Shown here piece after piece: positions 17,808 to 27,131 of a DNA stretch of 64,000 nt. The notes beneath the pieces are model-generated. The model had not been told where the DNA came from. It did no database searches and saw only the letters and a list, made by a program, of their open reading frames with translations. The DNA lies in NCBI GenBank assembly GCA_041656295.1, contig JBBADV010000003.1:62001-126000 (forward strand). The letters run 5' to 3'. Made by a program: the position numbers and the translations under genes. The DNA is from Kiritimatiellales bacterium. Its GTDB lineage: Bacteria > Verrucomicrobiota > Kiritimatiellia > Kiritimatiellales > Tichowtungiaceae. Every line of letters starts with the position of its first letter. The stretch's first letter is position 1.

Positions 17808-19523
17808 GTGATTGTTTTTTTATCCATCATGGTATTGATGTCTTCTTCGCTGGAGATTGAAACCTCAACTCCTGTAGGAACATTGACGGCGTTATCTCCC
17901 GGCAGAGCGGCGCAGGTTAACATTGTACCGGGCGTTTATCAATTGCCGGCAGCAGGACTCCGGCTGAATGGATTAACAGATGTCACGATTCAGGCCTCGA
18001 ACGTCACCTTTATTGCAACGGATCCGCAGCGCACCGCAATTTCATTATTTAACTGTACGAATGTTGTCTTTCACGGACTGACGTTGGATTATGACCCGCT
18101 GCCGTTCACGCAAGGTACGTTGACCGCTGTCGACACAAATTCATACACCGCCGATTTTACAATTCATGCCGGATATCCGGATCTGGATGAGGTTTACCTC
18201 AGCAACCGTGTGCATTTATTTGATGCGGTGTCGCGGCGGTGGAAACCCGGTGCACCGGATTATTATATAATCCGGATTGAACCGGTAAATTCCCGGCAGG
18301 GACGGATTTTTTTCCGGCAGACCGATTCGGGATTTCCGTTGGTGGCGCCAGGCGATCATATTGCGTTAAACATCCGGAACGCCGGCGCAGTGTATGTCCG
18401 CGAAGGATGCGATAATGTTTGTTTCGAAGACGTGACAATTCACACCGCGCCCGGAATTGCAATGATGATCCGGTTTGCGGAGAGCGCCGGAAAATTCAAC
18501 CGGACGAACGTGATTCCCGGCCCGCTGCCGGACGGTGCGGTTGAGCCGCGGCTGCTTTCTTCCTGCGCGGACGCATTTAATTCGGGATATACACGAACCG
18601 GGCCGGTGCTTACAGATTGCGAATTTTCATTTATGGCAGACGACGGAATCAATCTGCACGGAGTAACGCTGCCGGTGCTTAAATGGGAAGATTCGCGGAC
18701 GTGCATTTCCATGCGACCGAGCGCCGATCCGTTTCAGAAAATTCTGCGCCCCGGCGATACAATCCGGTTTTTGCGGGAGCCGGATTACCGGCTGGTTGCA
18801 AGCAATCGCATTGCTTCGATTTCACTGACATCTGCTCCGGATGATGTCGACTGGTATTCTATTATGACCAATACGTGGTCATCCGTTTCAACAGTGAACC
18901 ATGCATTTTACAGAATTGTTTTGGAACAGGAGCCTGAGCTTGACGATTTTTCGACACCGGAACTTTTTATTGATGCGCCTGCCGTTTCATCCGCCGGATA
19001 CGAGATCCGGAATAACTATTTCCATGACCACCGCGGGCGCGGGTTGCGTTTAATGGCTGGAAACGGATTGGTGGAAAGCAACCGGCTTGAGCGAATCAAA
19101 GGTGCCGCAATCAGTCTGGGGCCGGAGTTTATTTCCTGGAGAGAAGCGGGCTGGGTTAATGACATTACAGTGCGGAATAATATAATTCAGGATGTGGGTC
19201 AGGGACTCGATATTACATTTCCCGCCAGTTACACGCTCGGTGCAATTTCTGTGTTTGCGCGTGTTCTGCCGCAAGCGGCGCAAACCGTATATTATTGCGG
19301 CAACCGGAATATTACGATCACCGGAAATACAATCAACGGATGTTCGCTGGACGGTATCAGTGTTGTTGCCGCGTACAATACGTTGATTGAAAGTAACACA
19401 ATTCAGAACGTGAATCAGAAATTAGTTCCGACTGCCGGCAGTTCATACGGATTGCAGCCGGGCAAACCGATCAATGTGCTTTTTTCGGAAGAAACTGAAA
19501 TTCGGGATAATCATATTTTGTGA
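17808..19523 (+). CDS. Secreted parallel beta-helix protein, GH110-like paralogue
   Basis: About 572 residues. I chose the GTG at 17808: AGCAGG lies seven bases upstream and the resulting N-terminus (IVFLSIMVLMSSS) aligns with the signal peptide of its paralogue at 15983. A TTG farther upstream at 17754 would add a non-hydrophobic leader. It keeps LDYDPLPFTQGT and the Asp pair in CEFSFMADDGINLHG (Asp278-Asp279). It overlaps no gene but ends just before the F1 gene at 19547. The close pair suggests two enzymes for related linkages of one polysaccharide. Confidence 0.7.
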   Translation: MIVFLSIMVLMSSSLEIETSTPVGTLTALSPGRAAQVNIVPGVYQLPAAGLRLNGLTDVTIQASNVTFIATDPQRTAISLFNCTNVVFHGLTLDYDPLPFTQGTLTAVDTNSYTADFTIHAGYPDLDEVYLSNRVHLFDAVSRRWKPGAPDYYIIRIEPVNSRQGRIFFRQTDSGFPLVAPGDHIALNIRNAGAVYVREGCDNVCFEDVTIHTAPGIAMMIRFAESAGKFNRTNVIPGPLPDGAVEPRLLSSCADAFNSGYTRTGPVLTDCEFSFMADDGINLHGVTLPVLKWEDSRTCISMRPSADPFQKILRPGDTIRFLREPDYRLVASNRIASISLTSAPDDVDWYSIMTNTWSSVSTVNHAFYRIVLEQEPELDDFSTPELFIDAPAVSSAGYEIRNNYFHDHRGRGLRLMAGNGLVESNRLERIKGAAISLGPEFISWREAGWVNDITVRNNIIQDVGQGLDITFPASYTLGAISVFARVLPQAAQTVYYCGNRNITITGNTINGCSLDGISVVAAYNTLIESNTIQNVNQKLVPTAGSSYGLQPGKPINVLFSEETEIRDNHIL

Positions 19524-19546
19524 AGTACAAACCAAAGGAGACGCAG

Positions 19547-20155
19547 ATGAGAAGTAAGTGTAAAGCAGGTGCAGTTGTTGGAATTATATGCGGAGTGGCG
19601 TTTGGGTTGATGGCAGAAGTGACCGTTTCAAAGCAGCCGAAAATGCCGGCGGAAAATGTGCTGGCCAGTTATGATTGCGCCGGAACAGGTTATTCATTAC
19701 GAAATAATCAGGATGGCAAACGGGATATCGGGCAGTCTTTCCGCGCACCAAAGGCGGCGAAGATGACAGCATTCAGTTTACTGGCGCTTGGGAACGTACA
19801 GCGTGGCGCAATTGATGCGCCATTTACGGTGACAGTTTATGAAAGCTCTTCGCAATCGACACTTGGAAAAGTTATATCCACTCAAAATGGAAAATTTTTA
19901 GGTTCCCGGAACAGCCAGGTTACCGGTCAGTGGATTGTATTTTCGCTCGAGCCGGTCTCATTAAACGAAGGAAAATCTTACACCATAATGCTATCATTCG
20001 ATAATATGGCGATTCCGAATCAGCATCAGATATTCAACCATGCCGGCGGATCAGGGTATGCGGATGGACGGCTGTGGCAGTCGAGAGTCGACGGAAATGG
20101 CTTTTCGAATTCTCAGGTGAACGACTTTTCATTTTGTGTTCAGGTTCAGCCGTAA
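19547..20155 (+). CDS. Secreted F1-module protein
   Basis: About 202 residues. ATG at 19547 with AAAGGAG six bases upstream (a GTG at 19520 would overlap the previous stop and hide the signal peptide). The signal peptide runs to about GLMAEV. One F1 module: GYSLRNNQDGKRDIGQSF, MTAFSLLALGNVQRGAIDA, FTVTVYESS, STQNGKFL, WIVFSLE, SYTIMLSFD, GRLWQS, ending FCVQVQP. No anchor. Its place at the end of a beta-helix gene pair and before an esterase supports a role in polysaccharide binding or enzyme assembly. Confidence 0.75.
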   Translation: MRSKCKAGAVVGIICGVAFGLMAEVTVSKQPKMPAENVLASYDCAGTGYSLRNNQDGKRDIGQSFRAPKAAKMTAFSLLALGNVQRGAIDAPFTVTVYESSSQSTLGKVISTQNGKFLGSRNSQVTGQWIVFSLEPVSLNEGKSYTIMLSFDNMAIPNQHQIFNHAGGSGYADGRLWQSRVDGNGFSNSQVNDFSFCVQVQP

Positions 20156-20179
20156 AGACGTGTTTGAAGAAATAATATC

Positions 20180-21028
20180 ATGAATGTACTGCTGGAAAGA
20201 GCATCACAGAAACTGGTAATTCCGTTACGGCCTGACGGAATTACCGGCGCTTTTTCCGGCGGTGAAGAATTTGAACCCGGAAAATTCCGGAGTATCCGGA
20301 CGCCGCATCTGATCGCATATAAAGCGGATGAGCGCATTCGCACCGGTACCGCCGTTATTATCTGTCCCGGCGGCGGCTATCGCTGGCTGTCCTGTTTAAA
20401 TGAAGGGTATCCGGTTGCTGAGTGGCTGAACGGACTGGGTATTGATGCGTATATTTTGAAATACCGTCTGCCGGAAGTTTCTCCCGGCGAAAAATATCCG
20501 GTGCCGCTTCAGGATATTTGGCAGGCAGTTCAGCAGATTAAAAAAAACGGCGCCGGAAAAACCGGTGTACTGGGATTTTCTGCCGGCGGACATCTGGCAG
20601 CGTTGGCGCTGACTCATTTCGAAGTTCCGGCAGAAATCAACAGTTCGATCTATCGTCCTGATTTCGGAATTTTAATTTATCCTGTAATCAGTTTTGTGCA
20701 GGATGACATCTGTCACACCGGATCGATGTCGGCATTACTCAGAGATTCTCCGGCGGAAGATGAAAGAAAATTTTATTCGCCTGAATTAAATGTTACCGGA
20801 GACACACCGCCGATATTGTTAATTCATGCAATGAATGACGAAACGGTTCATTTTAAGCACAGTGTTGTCATGCACAATGCGATGATTTCCGCCGGTATTC
20901 CATCCGAACTCTGCCTTTACAATGAAGGCGGGCATGGGTTTGGCATGGGAAATCCCGGTCAGGACAATGCCGGCTGGCCGTCTGTCGCAGCAGCGTGGAT
21001 GCTGAAAAACGGCGTACTACGCGGATAA
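20180..21028 (+). CDS. Alpha/beta-hydrolase, carbohydrate esterase-like
   Basis: 282 residues, no signal peptide. Features of acetyl-xylan-esterase-like hydrolases: oxyanion segment ICPGGGYRWLSCLNEGYP, nucleophile elbow GFSAGGH, acid in HAMNDETVHF, and His in EGGHGFGMG. It probably removes acetyl or other acyl groups from sugars in the cytoplasm. Last gene of the operon starting at 15346; the next unit has its own operator. The weak ribosome binding site (GAAGAAAT) suggests coupling to the F1 gene 25 bases upstream. Confidence 0.75.
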   Translation: MNVLLERASQKLVIPLRPDGITGAFSGGEEFEPGKFRSIRTPHLIAYKADERIRTGTAVIICPGGGYRWLSCLNEGYPVAEWLNGLGIDAYILKYRLPEVSPGEKYPVPLQDIWQAVQQIKKNGAGKTGVLGFSAGGHLAALALTHFEVPAEINSSIYRPDFGILIYPVISFVQDDICHTGSMSALLRDSPAEDERKFYSPELNVTGDTPPILLIHAMNDETVHFKHSVVMHNAMISAGIPSELCLYNEGGHGFGMGNPGQDNAGWPSVAAAWMLKNGVLRG

Positions 21029-21069
21029 CACATTAAGTTAACAGATTGGCATGAGAGATTTGATTTTAA

Positions 21070-21087
21070 ACCTAATATGAATTAGGT
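21070..21087 (+). promoter_or_regulatory. LacI-type operator (site 6)
   Basis: ACCTAATATGAATTAGGT is nearly a perfect palindrome, with outer arms ACCTAAT and ATTAGGT. The centre is TG instead of CG. It lies 28 bases before the GTG start of the F1-glycosidase fusion. TTGGCA at 21046-21051 may be part of the promoter. Confidence 0.55.
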
Positions 21088-21114
21088 TGGATTGCAGAGT
21101 GAAAGGGAACGTGA

Positions 21115-24100
21115 GTGAAAAAACTGATTAATATTCCGGCGACGCTGACGATGGTTGTCCTGCAGTCTTTTTTGCAGCCGGCATTCGGCGTGGCTTTTTT
21201 AACGTTCCTTACAATGGATCCGGTATATGCCGAAGTAAAAGTCCGTGCCGGTTCTTCCGCGCCGGATACCGATGTGCTGATTGCTTATACAACAGATATC
21301 GTCAAAGGATACCAGTGGAAAGAGAACAATACCGGCAGCCGCAAGCTCGGGCAGTCATTCCGTTCGCCGGAGAATGCGGTGATGAATTCTTTCAGTCTCG
21401 CCGTCGCTGGAAATATTCAGCCGGGTGCCGGCCGGGCACCGTTTACTGTAACAATTTATGAGAGCGATAATGACACGGCGCTTGGAACGGCAATCTCAAT
21501 TCAGAAAGGACTTTTTTTAAGCACATCCGCCAATCCGGTGAATCCCGGCTGGATGACATTTGAAATCAGCGAAGTGAATTTAACGAAAGGCCTGTTTTAT
21601 ACGGTGATGCTTTCGTGGGATAAATCCGGCGTTTTGCGGCAGGAACAGTCGTTTCTGCATTCTGACGATGGCGCCGGATTTTCTTTGGGCCGTCTCTGGC
21701 AGGCGAATAACGGTGCCGCGGCGGCGGCATCATCTGTAAATGATCTTCTTTTCAGTGTGCAGATTTCAAAGCTGATTGAGGATGACTCTAATCCGTCAGG
21801 TTGTGAAATTACGGTTCCGGCGGTTGCGCGGTTTATTGCTGTTGAGCGGGAAAATTATTCTCCGGATACCTGGTTTCGCATTTCAAACCGGGAGAAAGAA
21901 TCTAGAACGATAACAGTGGAACTGGAACTTTCCGGCGTTACGTCAAACATTGAAAACCGGACATGGCAACAGGAGATTACGTTAAATCCCGGCGAAGCTC
22001 AGGATGTAAAAATTCCGGCGGACGATCTGCCGGTTTACGGAATTTATCAGCTGTCGTACCGGCTGAATTTTTCCGGCGCAACCACGGAGTGGAACAGCGA
22101 TACATTTTGTGTGTATCCCAAAAACAGACAGCCGGCACCGGGTGAGAGTGCCATGCCGATCGGATTTGCTTCCGGCGCACCGCGCTGTACGCCGCGCATG
22201 CTTGAACTCGCGGCGTCACTGGGATTTGAATTTTACCGGTTTAATATTCCGTGGAATGTTGTTCAGCCGACAGCGGATACATGGAACTGGCAGACTCAGG
22301 ATGATTATATCAATCTGATCCAGCAGTATAATCTGCGGTGGCATGTGCTTTCAACCTGGTCGGTATTGTGGGCGGCGGCGCAACGCTCCGATCCGCCGGA
22401 ACCGGAGGCCTGGCGCAACTGGATCAGCGCTGTCGCATCCCGCTATAAAAATGTCATCGAATTCTGGGAAGTCTGGAATGAACCCGACCTCGCAACGTTT
22501 ACCGGAACGGTGGATGATTATACCCGGACACAGCGCATTGCACATGATGCAATCAAAGCGGTGGACTCAAATCTGGTTGTCACCTCCGGCGGATATGCGA
22601 GTTTAAACCATTGGGCAACGAAGCCCGGTGCATTTGATGCCGCCATCGGGGATTATCCGCGCTCGTTCGACTGGTTTGCCTATCACATGCACGATACGTT
22701 CCAGCAGTTTTATAACGACATTCACAAACAGCTGGCAACTATCCAGCAGAAATACAACGCCATGGATATGCCGTTTGTGTTTACCGAAACCGGATACGAC
22801 ACCCGCAACGGCGAATATTTTCAGGCGGAAACGCTGATGAAAAAAATGAGTTATGCGGCATCCATCGGTGCGAAAAGTTATTGCTGGTATAATATCATCG
22901 ACCGCTCCGGCAGAGATGCTCCGCAACAGACGGGAAAAACATTCGGGCTGATTACAAATCCGACCGGAACCGATAACTTTATTGCCATCGAAGAAGAATT
23001 TCGTCCGAAGGAATCGTTTGTCGCCGCGGCTACGGCAGTGGCGGAACTCCGGCGGCTGCCGCTGCTGGCAACCTGGCTTGAAGATGAGGGCGTTTACGCT
23101 TTTCTATTCGGGAAAGCCGGCGATTGTCTGGTTACGGGCTGGCGCGAAGACAAACTTCTTTCTGTGCCGGCGCTGGTTGTAAAAAATAACGGCGCGGCGG
23201 TGACGGCGCTGGATCTGTTTGGAAATCCTGTCGCCGTTCCGTCACAGGACGGATTTTCGCTGCTGACGTTGAATGCACCGCGTTATTTTAAATTTTCCGG
23301 CGGAACAGTTCCGGAATATTTGCAGCCGTTAATTTCGGTACCGGAAGACATTATCATTGGATCGGATGATACCGTTGAAATTCAAATCACGGTGTGGAAC
23401 CCGTTGTCCTGGAACATAAAAGTTATTCCGGCGTTTCGCGGAAACGATGATATTCAGATTATTTCAGCTCCAGCCGCGCAAACTGTCGTTGCCGGATCTA
23501 CCGCAGTATTTCCGGTGAGAATTTCGATGCAGCCCGGAAAGCTCGGCGACAGCACGGCGCTGTATGCCGCCTTTAATTTCGAGGGAACAGGCTGGGCTCC
23601 GGAAATTGAAATTCCTGTTCCGTTTAATGTGTTGGATGCACGCAAAGGCGCAACCATCCTGCTGGATAAAATGGAACAGGTGCGGAACAAGCAGGATAAC
23701 GATCCCAGCACTTTGCATTTACTGTGGGGCAGTCCGGTGGATCTGAGTGTGCAGGCGGATTTTTCAATCAATGCCGCCACCAATGCCGTCATAATGATAT
23801 TTACCGTCAAAGATAATGCGTTGTATGCGGTACCGCATAATGAACCGCTTATTGACGGCGATGCACTTGAAATTGCATGGAGCAGTGCATCGAATGAAGT
23901 TGCACATCTGGTGATTGCGGCGGAGCCGGGCGAAGCCCCGCGTATGCAGTTCCGTAAAAACGGTGCAAATGCATCGTTCGTGCAAAAACCGGAGGTCAGC
24001 ATAACCCGCAGTGAAGTAAAGCAGAACTGGAATTTCCCTTATACTAAATATGAGGTGATAATCGGATTCAAAGATCTCGGACTGACGAAAGCCGGCAGTA

Positions 24101-24225
24101 TCCGGTTTAATTTTGCGGTTCACGATAACGACGGTGAGGGTGCCAAAAGCTGGATATCCGCCGCACCGGGACTTGGCAGTTCCGAAATTTCTGCGGATGG
24201 GTTTTTTGTCTTACGGGTGAAATAA
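21115..24225 (+). CDS. Secreted F1 module fused to a clan GH-A glycosidase and a CBM9-like domain
   Basis: 1036 residues. Signal peptide, then an F1 module at about 40-220 (GYQWKENNTGSRKLGQSF, FTVTIYESD, GRLWQAN). A beta-sandwich follows, then a TIM barrel of GH39/GH5 type from about 350: acid/base Glu456 in EVWNEPD and nucleophile Glu558 in FVFTETGYD, 102 residues apart. The last 170 residues look like a CBM9/DOMON-type carbohydrate-binding domain (VIMIFTVKDN, GDALEIAWS, FNFAVHDNDG). It is the clearest link between F1 and a hydrolase. GTG start with AAAGGGAA. Probably an exported endo- or exo-glycosidase; the substrate is unknown. Confidence 0.8.
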   Translation: MKKLINIPATLTMVVLQSFLQPAFGVAFLTFLTMDPVYAEVKVRAGSSAPDTDVLIAYTTDIVKGYQWKENNTGSRKLGQSFRSPENAVMNSFSLAVAGNIQPGAGRAPFTVTIYESDNDTALGTAISIQKGLFLSTSANPVNPGWMTFEISEVNLTKGLFYTVMLSWDKSGVLRQEQSFLHSDDGAGFSLGRLWQANNGAAAAASSVNDLLFSVQISKLIEDDSNPSGCEITVPAVARFIAVERENYSPDTWFRISNREKESRTITVELELSGVTSNIENRTWQQEITLNPGEAQDVKIPADDLPVYGIYQLSYRLNFSGATTEWNSDTFCVYPKNRQPAPGESAMPIGFASGAPRCTPRMLELAASLGFEFYRFNIPWNVVQPTADTWNWQTQDDYINLIQQYNLRWHVLSTWSVLWAAAQRSDPPEPEAWRNWISAVASRYKNVIEFWEVWNEPDLATFTGTVDDYTRTQRIAHDAIKAVDSNLVVTSGGYASLNHWATKPGAFDAAIGDYPRSFDWFAYHMHDTFQQFYNDIHKQLATIQQKYNAMDMPFVFTETGYDTRNGEYFQAETLMKKMSYAASIGAKSYCWYNIIDRSGRDAPQQTGKTFGLITNPTGTDNFIAIEEEFRPKESFVAAATAVAELRRLPLLATWLEDEGVYAFLFGKAGDCLVTGWREDKLLSVPALVVKNNGAAVTALDLFGNPVAVPSQDGFSLLTLNAPRYFKFSGGTVPEYLQPLISVPEDIIIGSDDTVEIQITVWNPLSWNIKVIPAFRGNDDIQIISAPAAQTVVAGSTAVFPVRISMQPGKLGDSTALYAAFNFEGTGWAPEIEIPVPFNVLDARKGATILLDKMEQVRNKQDNDPSTLHLLWGSPVDLSVQADFSINAATNAVIMIFTVKDNALYAVPHNEPLIDGDALEIAWSSASNEVAHLVIAAEPGEAPRMQFRKNGANASFVQKPEVSITRSEVKQNWNFPYTKYEVIIGFKDLGLTKAGSIRFNFAVHDNDGEGAKSWISAAPGLGSSEISADGFFVLRVK

Positions 24226-24278
24226 AAACAAAAGGTAGCAGGTGTTGATTCTTCAACTTAAATAGAAAGGAAAAAGTT

Positions 24279-24923
24279 ATGGCTGCGAAACAAGTAAATT
24301 TAATTTTCAGTGTCCTGGCAGGATTTGTTGCCTGTATATCTGCGGCGACAAATGTTTCAGTCAGTGCCAATGCAAATATTCCGACGGAGAATGTTGTAGC
24401 GCAATCCGTTGCCGGTACTGCTGGATATGCATGGAAAGCGATTTCTTCAACGGACTGCCGGGACATCGGTCAATCATTTTATGTTACAAATGATCTAAGG
24501 ATAGACTCATTTTCTCTTTGCGCTTCGAGCGGGATCGGCGCCGGAGCTTCCGGCGCTGCGTTTACTGTAACAATTTATAAAAGTGATGCTGTATCATCAA
24601 TTGGATCTGCTATTTCAGTACAAACCGGAACATATTTCTTATCCTCTGACGGGGTAAAAGCGAAAGACTGGATTACATTTGATATTGACAATATTACATT
24701 GTCCGGTGGGTTTTATTATACATTTGTTTTATCTTTTGACGATTATGCAGTGTCAAGAAACCATGCGTTCCTGCATAATACCGGTACAGATATGTATCCT
24801 TCGGGACGGCTTTGGCAGGCGAACAACGGTGGAGCATTAGGCAGTTCCGGGGTAAATGACTTTGCATTTAGCGTTCAGTCTGAAAATCAGAAAACTGTCC
24901 GGCTTTTGATTATCAGTCAGTAA
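24279..24923 (+). CDS. Secreted F1-module protein with shortened C-terminus
   Basis: 214 residues with signal peptide (CISAATN). One F1 module: GYAWKAISSTDCRDIGQSF, FTVTIYKSD, SVQTGTYF, WITFDIDN, YYTFVLSFDD, GRLWQANNG, DFAFSVQ. The tail ENQKTVRLLIISQ stops where related proteins go on into a PEP-CTERM helix (compare ESKTIGLFLITSAG at the end of the protein at 48747), so the anchor may have been lost. Well-spaced AAAGG before the ATG. It precedes the symporter by 34 bases and is probably in the same transcript as the glycosidase at 21115. Confidence 0.75.
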   Translation: MAAKQVNLIFSVLAGFVACISAATNVSVSANANIPTENVVAQSVAGTAGYAWKAISSTDCRDIGQSFYVTNDLRIDSFSLCASSGIGAGASGAAFTVTIYKSDAVSSIGSAISVQTGTYFLSSDGVKAKDWITFDIDNITLSGGFYYTFVLSFDDYAVSRNHAFLHNTGTDMYPSGRLWQANNGGALGSSGVNDFAFSVQSENQKTVRLLIISQ

Positions 24924-24957
24924 TGATCTGTTCTTATAAATTGAAAGGATAACGGAA

Positions 24958-26895
24958 ATGTCTTTAATTGACTGGATTGTCCTATGTGTGCCGTTGTTAA
25001 TTGTTATTATAATTGCCAAATACACCAGCCGGTTTTTAAAAAGCGTTGCTGACTATATGGCCGGCGGACGGTGTGCCGGACGTTATATGTTGTGTGTCGC
25101 GCGCGACGAGATGAGTACCGGCGCGGTTGTTTTTGCGATGTTTTTTGAAATTTTTAATCAGGCGGGGTTCACCTATCTGTGGTGGAACTGGATGATTATG
25201 CCGGTGGTATTATTGCTGAGTATTTCCGGATTTGTAGTTTACCGCTATCGCGAAACACGTGCGCTGACGCTCGCGCAGTTTTTCGAAATGCGGTACAGTC
25301 GCAGGTTCCGTATTTTTGCCGGTGGACTGGGCTTCGTTGCCGGAATTATGAATTTCGGAATTATTCCGGCAGTGGGTGCGCGCTTTTTCGTTTATTATCT
25401 GGGGATTCCTGAAACGGTTGTAATCGGTGAATTTGCAGTGCCGACGTTTATCATTTTGATGGCATTATTTATGTCCATCACAATTTATTTAACGCTCGCC
25501 GGCGGGCAGGTAACCGTGATGGTTACGGACTGTATTTCCGGTTTAATGGACCAGTGGTTCTTTTTAATTGTAACGGTTGTGTTGATTCTCACTTTCAGTT
25601 GGTCGGAAATAACGGAAGTGATGATGAACCGTCCTGCCGGTCAGTCCATGATGAATCCGATGGATACGAAAAATCTCAGCGATTTTAATATCTGGTTTAT
25701 TTTCATGGTTATATTCCTGAAATTCTACGGCACGATGGCATGGCAGAATGCCAGTGCGTATAATGCGGCGGCGCGCACACCGCACGAATCGCGTATGGGC
25801 GGTGTTCTCGGCCGGTGGCGTGAATATGCACGGTTGCTAACCACCACTGTTCTCGCCATGAGCGCGGTGGCATTTTTGAATCATGCAAACTATGCCGCTG
25901 CCGCCGCGCCGGTACACGAAGTGATTGACGGCATTGCCAACCCGCAGATTCAAAAACAGATGCTCGCACCGGCGGCGCTCGGCGTCCTGCTGCCGATCGG
26001 ACTGAAAGGAATTTTTGCGGCGATTGTACTGACCGGAATTTTTGCCGGCGATACAACGCACCTGCATTCGTGGGGCAGCATGTTTGTGCAGGATGTAGTT
26101 CTTCCGCGCCGGAAAAAGCCGCTGTCTCCGGCACAGCACATAAAATATCTTCGTATTGCCATGGCCGGTGTCGGAATTTTTGCATTTCTGTTCGGCTGTC
26201 TATTTACACAGACTGAATATATTGTGATGTGGTTCCAGCTCACTATGGCGATTTACGTTGGCGGCGCCGGGGCGGTGATTATCGGCGGACTGTACTGGAA
26301 AAAAGGCACCGTGCATGCCGCGTGGGCGGCCATGCTGACTGGATCGCTGCTGTCATTCGGTGGAATTCTGGTACGTCAGTTTGTGCCGGATTTCTTCATG
26401 AATGGCACTCAGATCTCCTGTAGTGCGGCAGCGGTTGCCGTGCTGGTTTATATAATTGTTTCTCTGCTGACGTGCCGGAAAAATTTCAATATGAACTGGC
26501 TGCTTCATCGCGGTGACTACGCCGTAAAAGAAGATCAGGTTAAAGTTTATCAGGAAAGCAGGAAAAAATTCCGATGGTCGATGTTTGTCGGCATCACAGA
26601 TAAATTTTCTTTGGCAGACCGGTGGATTGCCGGCGGTGTTTTCGGCTGGGGCATTCTCTGGTTTATCGTCATGGTCATTGGCACGGCATGGAATCAGATT
26701 TCTCCGTGGTCCGGAAATGTCTGGCCGCATTTCTGGTGGTGGGCTGCAATCGGCTTCCCTTTAGTGATCGGCGTGTTTACAACTGTCTGGTTTACTGGCG
26801 GTGTGCTGCGAGATCTACGCGTCTTTTTTGCCGGACTCCGCTCAAAACGGGCGGATGAAACGGACGACGGAACTGTTCATCGTGAAGCAGAGTAA
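24958..26895 (+). CDS. Sodium:solute symporter (SSS family)
   Basis: 645 residues, around 13-14 hydrophobic segments, no cleaved signal. Family traits include the first helix IVLCVPLLIVIIIAKYTS, the segment DYMAGGR, and the long helices with ALTLAQFFEMRYSRRFR. Such proteins import sugars, sugar acids or other organic solutes with Na+. It is third in the unit glycosidase - F1 - symporter and is the likely uptake route for their products. It differs clearly from the other two symporters here, which keep the EDYFLAGR-type motif of the SGLT branch. Confidence 0.8.
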   Translation: MSLIDWIVLCVPLLIVIIIAKYTSRFLKSVADYMAGGRCAGRYMLCVARDEMSTGAVVFAMFFEIFNQAGFTYLWWNWMIMPVVLLLSISGFVVYRYRETRALTLAQFFEMRYSRRFRIFAGGLGFVAGIMNFGIIPAVGARFFVYYLGIPETVVIGEFAVPTFIILMALFMSITIYLTLAGGQVTVMVTDCISGLMDQWFFLIVTVVLILTFSWSEITEVMMNRPAGQSMMNPMDTKNLSDFNIWFIFMVIFLKFYGTMAWQNASAYNAAARTPHESRMGGVLGRWREYARLLTTTVLAMSAVAFLNHANYAAAAAPVHEVIDGIANPQIQKQMLAPAALGVLLPIGLKGIFAAIVLTGIFAGDTTHLHSWGSMFVQDVVLPRRKKPLSPAQHIKYLRIAMAGVGIFAFLFGCLFTQTEYIVMWFQLTMAIYVGGAGAVIIGGLYWKKGTVHAAWAAMLTGSLLSFGGILVRQFVPDFFMNGTQISCSAAAVAVLVYIIVSLLTCRKNFNMNWLLHRGDYAVKEDQVKVYQESRKKFRWSMFVGITDKFSLADRWIAGGVFGWGILWFIVMVIGTAWNQISPWSGNVWPHFWWWAAIGFPLVIGVFTTVWFTGGVLRDLRVFFAGLRSKRADETDDGTVHREAE

Positions 26896-26917
26896 TATAC
26901 GAAACTAACTTTAATTA

Positions 26918-27091
26918 TAACCGCAGATACCACGGATATAAACGGATGAAAGGAAAAATAATTTAACCGGGATTTGCAAAATAATGACATTGCGGATTTG
27001 TCTTCTGTATTCTGTAATTAAAATATTTTGTTAATTTTTGTGATTTTTGTGGCTATAAAAACCCCGTTTTCATCCGCGTCATCCGCGGTTA
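26918..27091. repeat. Inverted-repeat-bounded intergenic element
   Basis: AACCGCAGATACCACGGAT at the left end is matched in reverse by ATCCGCGTCATCCGCGGTT at the right end, imperfectly, with an AT-rich centre and no open frame. It is related to the sequence at 8640-8720. It fills most of the gap before the FAD oxidoreductase operon. Confidence 0.45.
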
Positions 27092-27131
27092 AACAAATGT
27101 AAGTTAAACTGATTTAATATCAGGAATCGGT

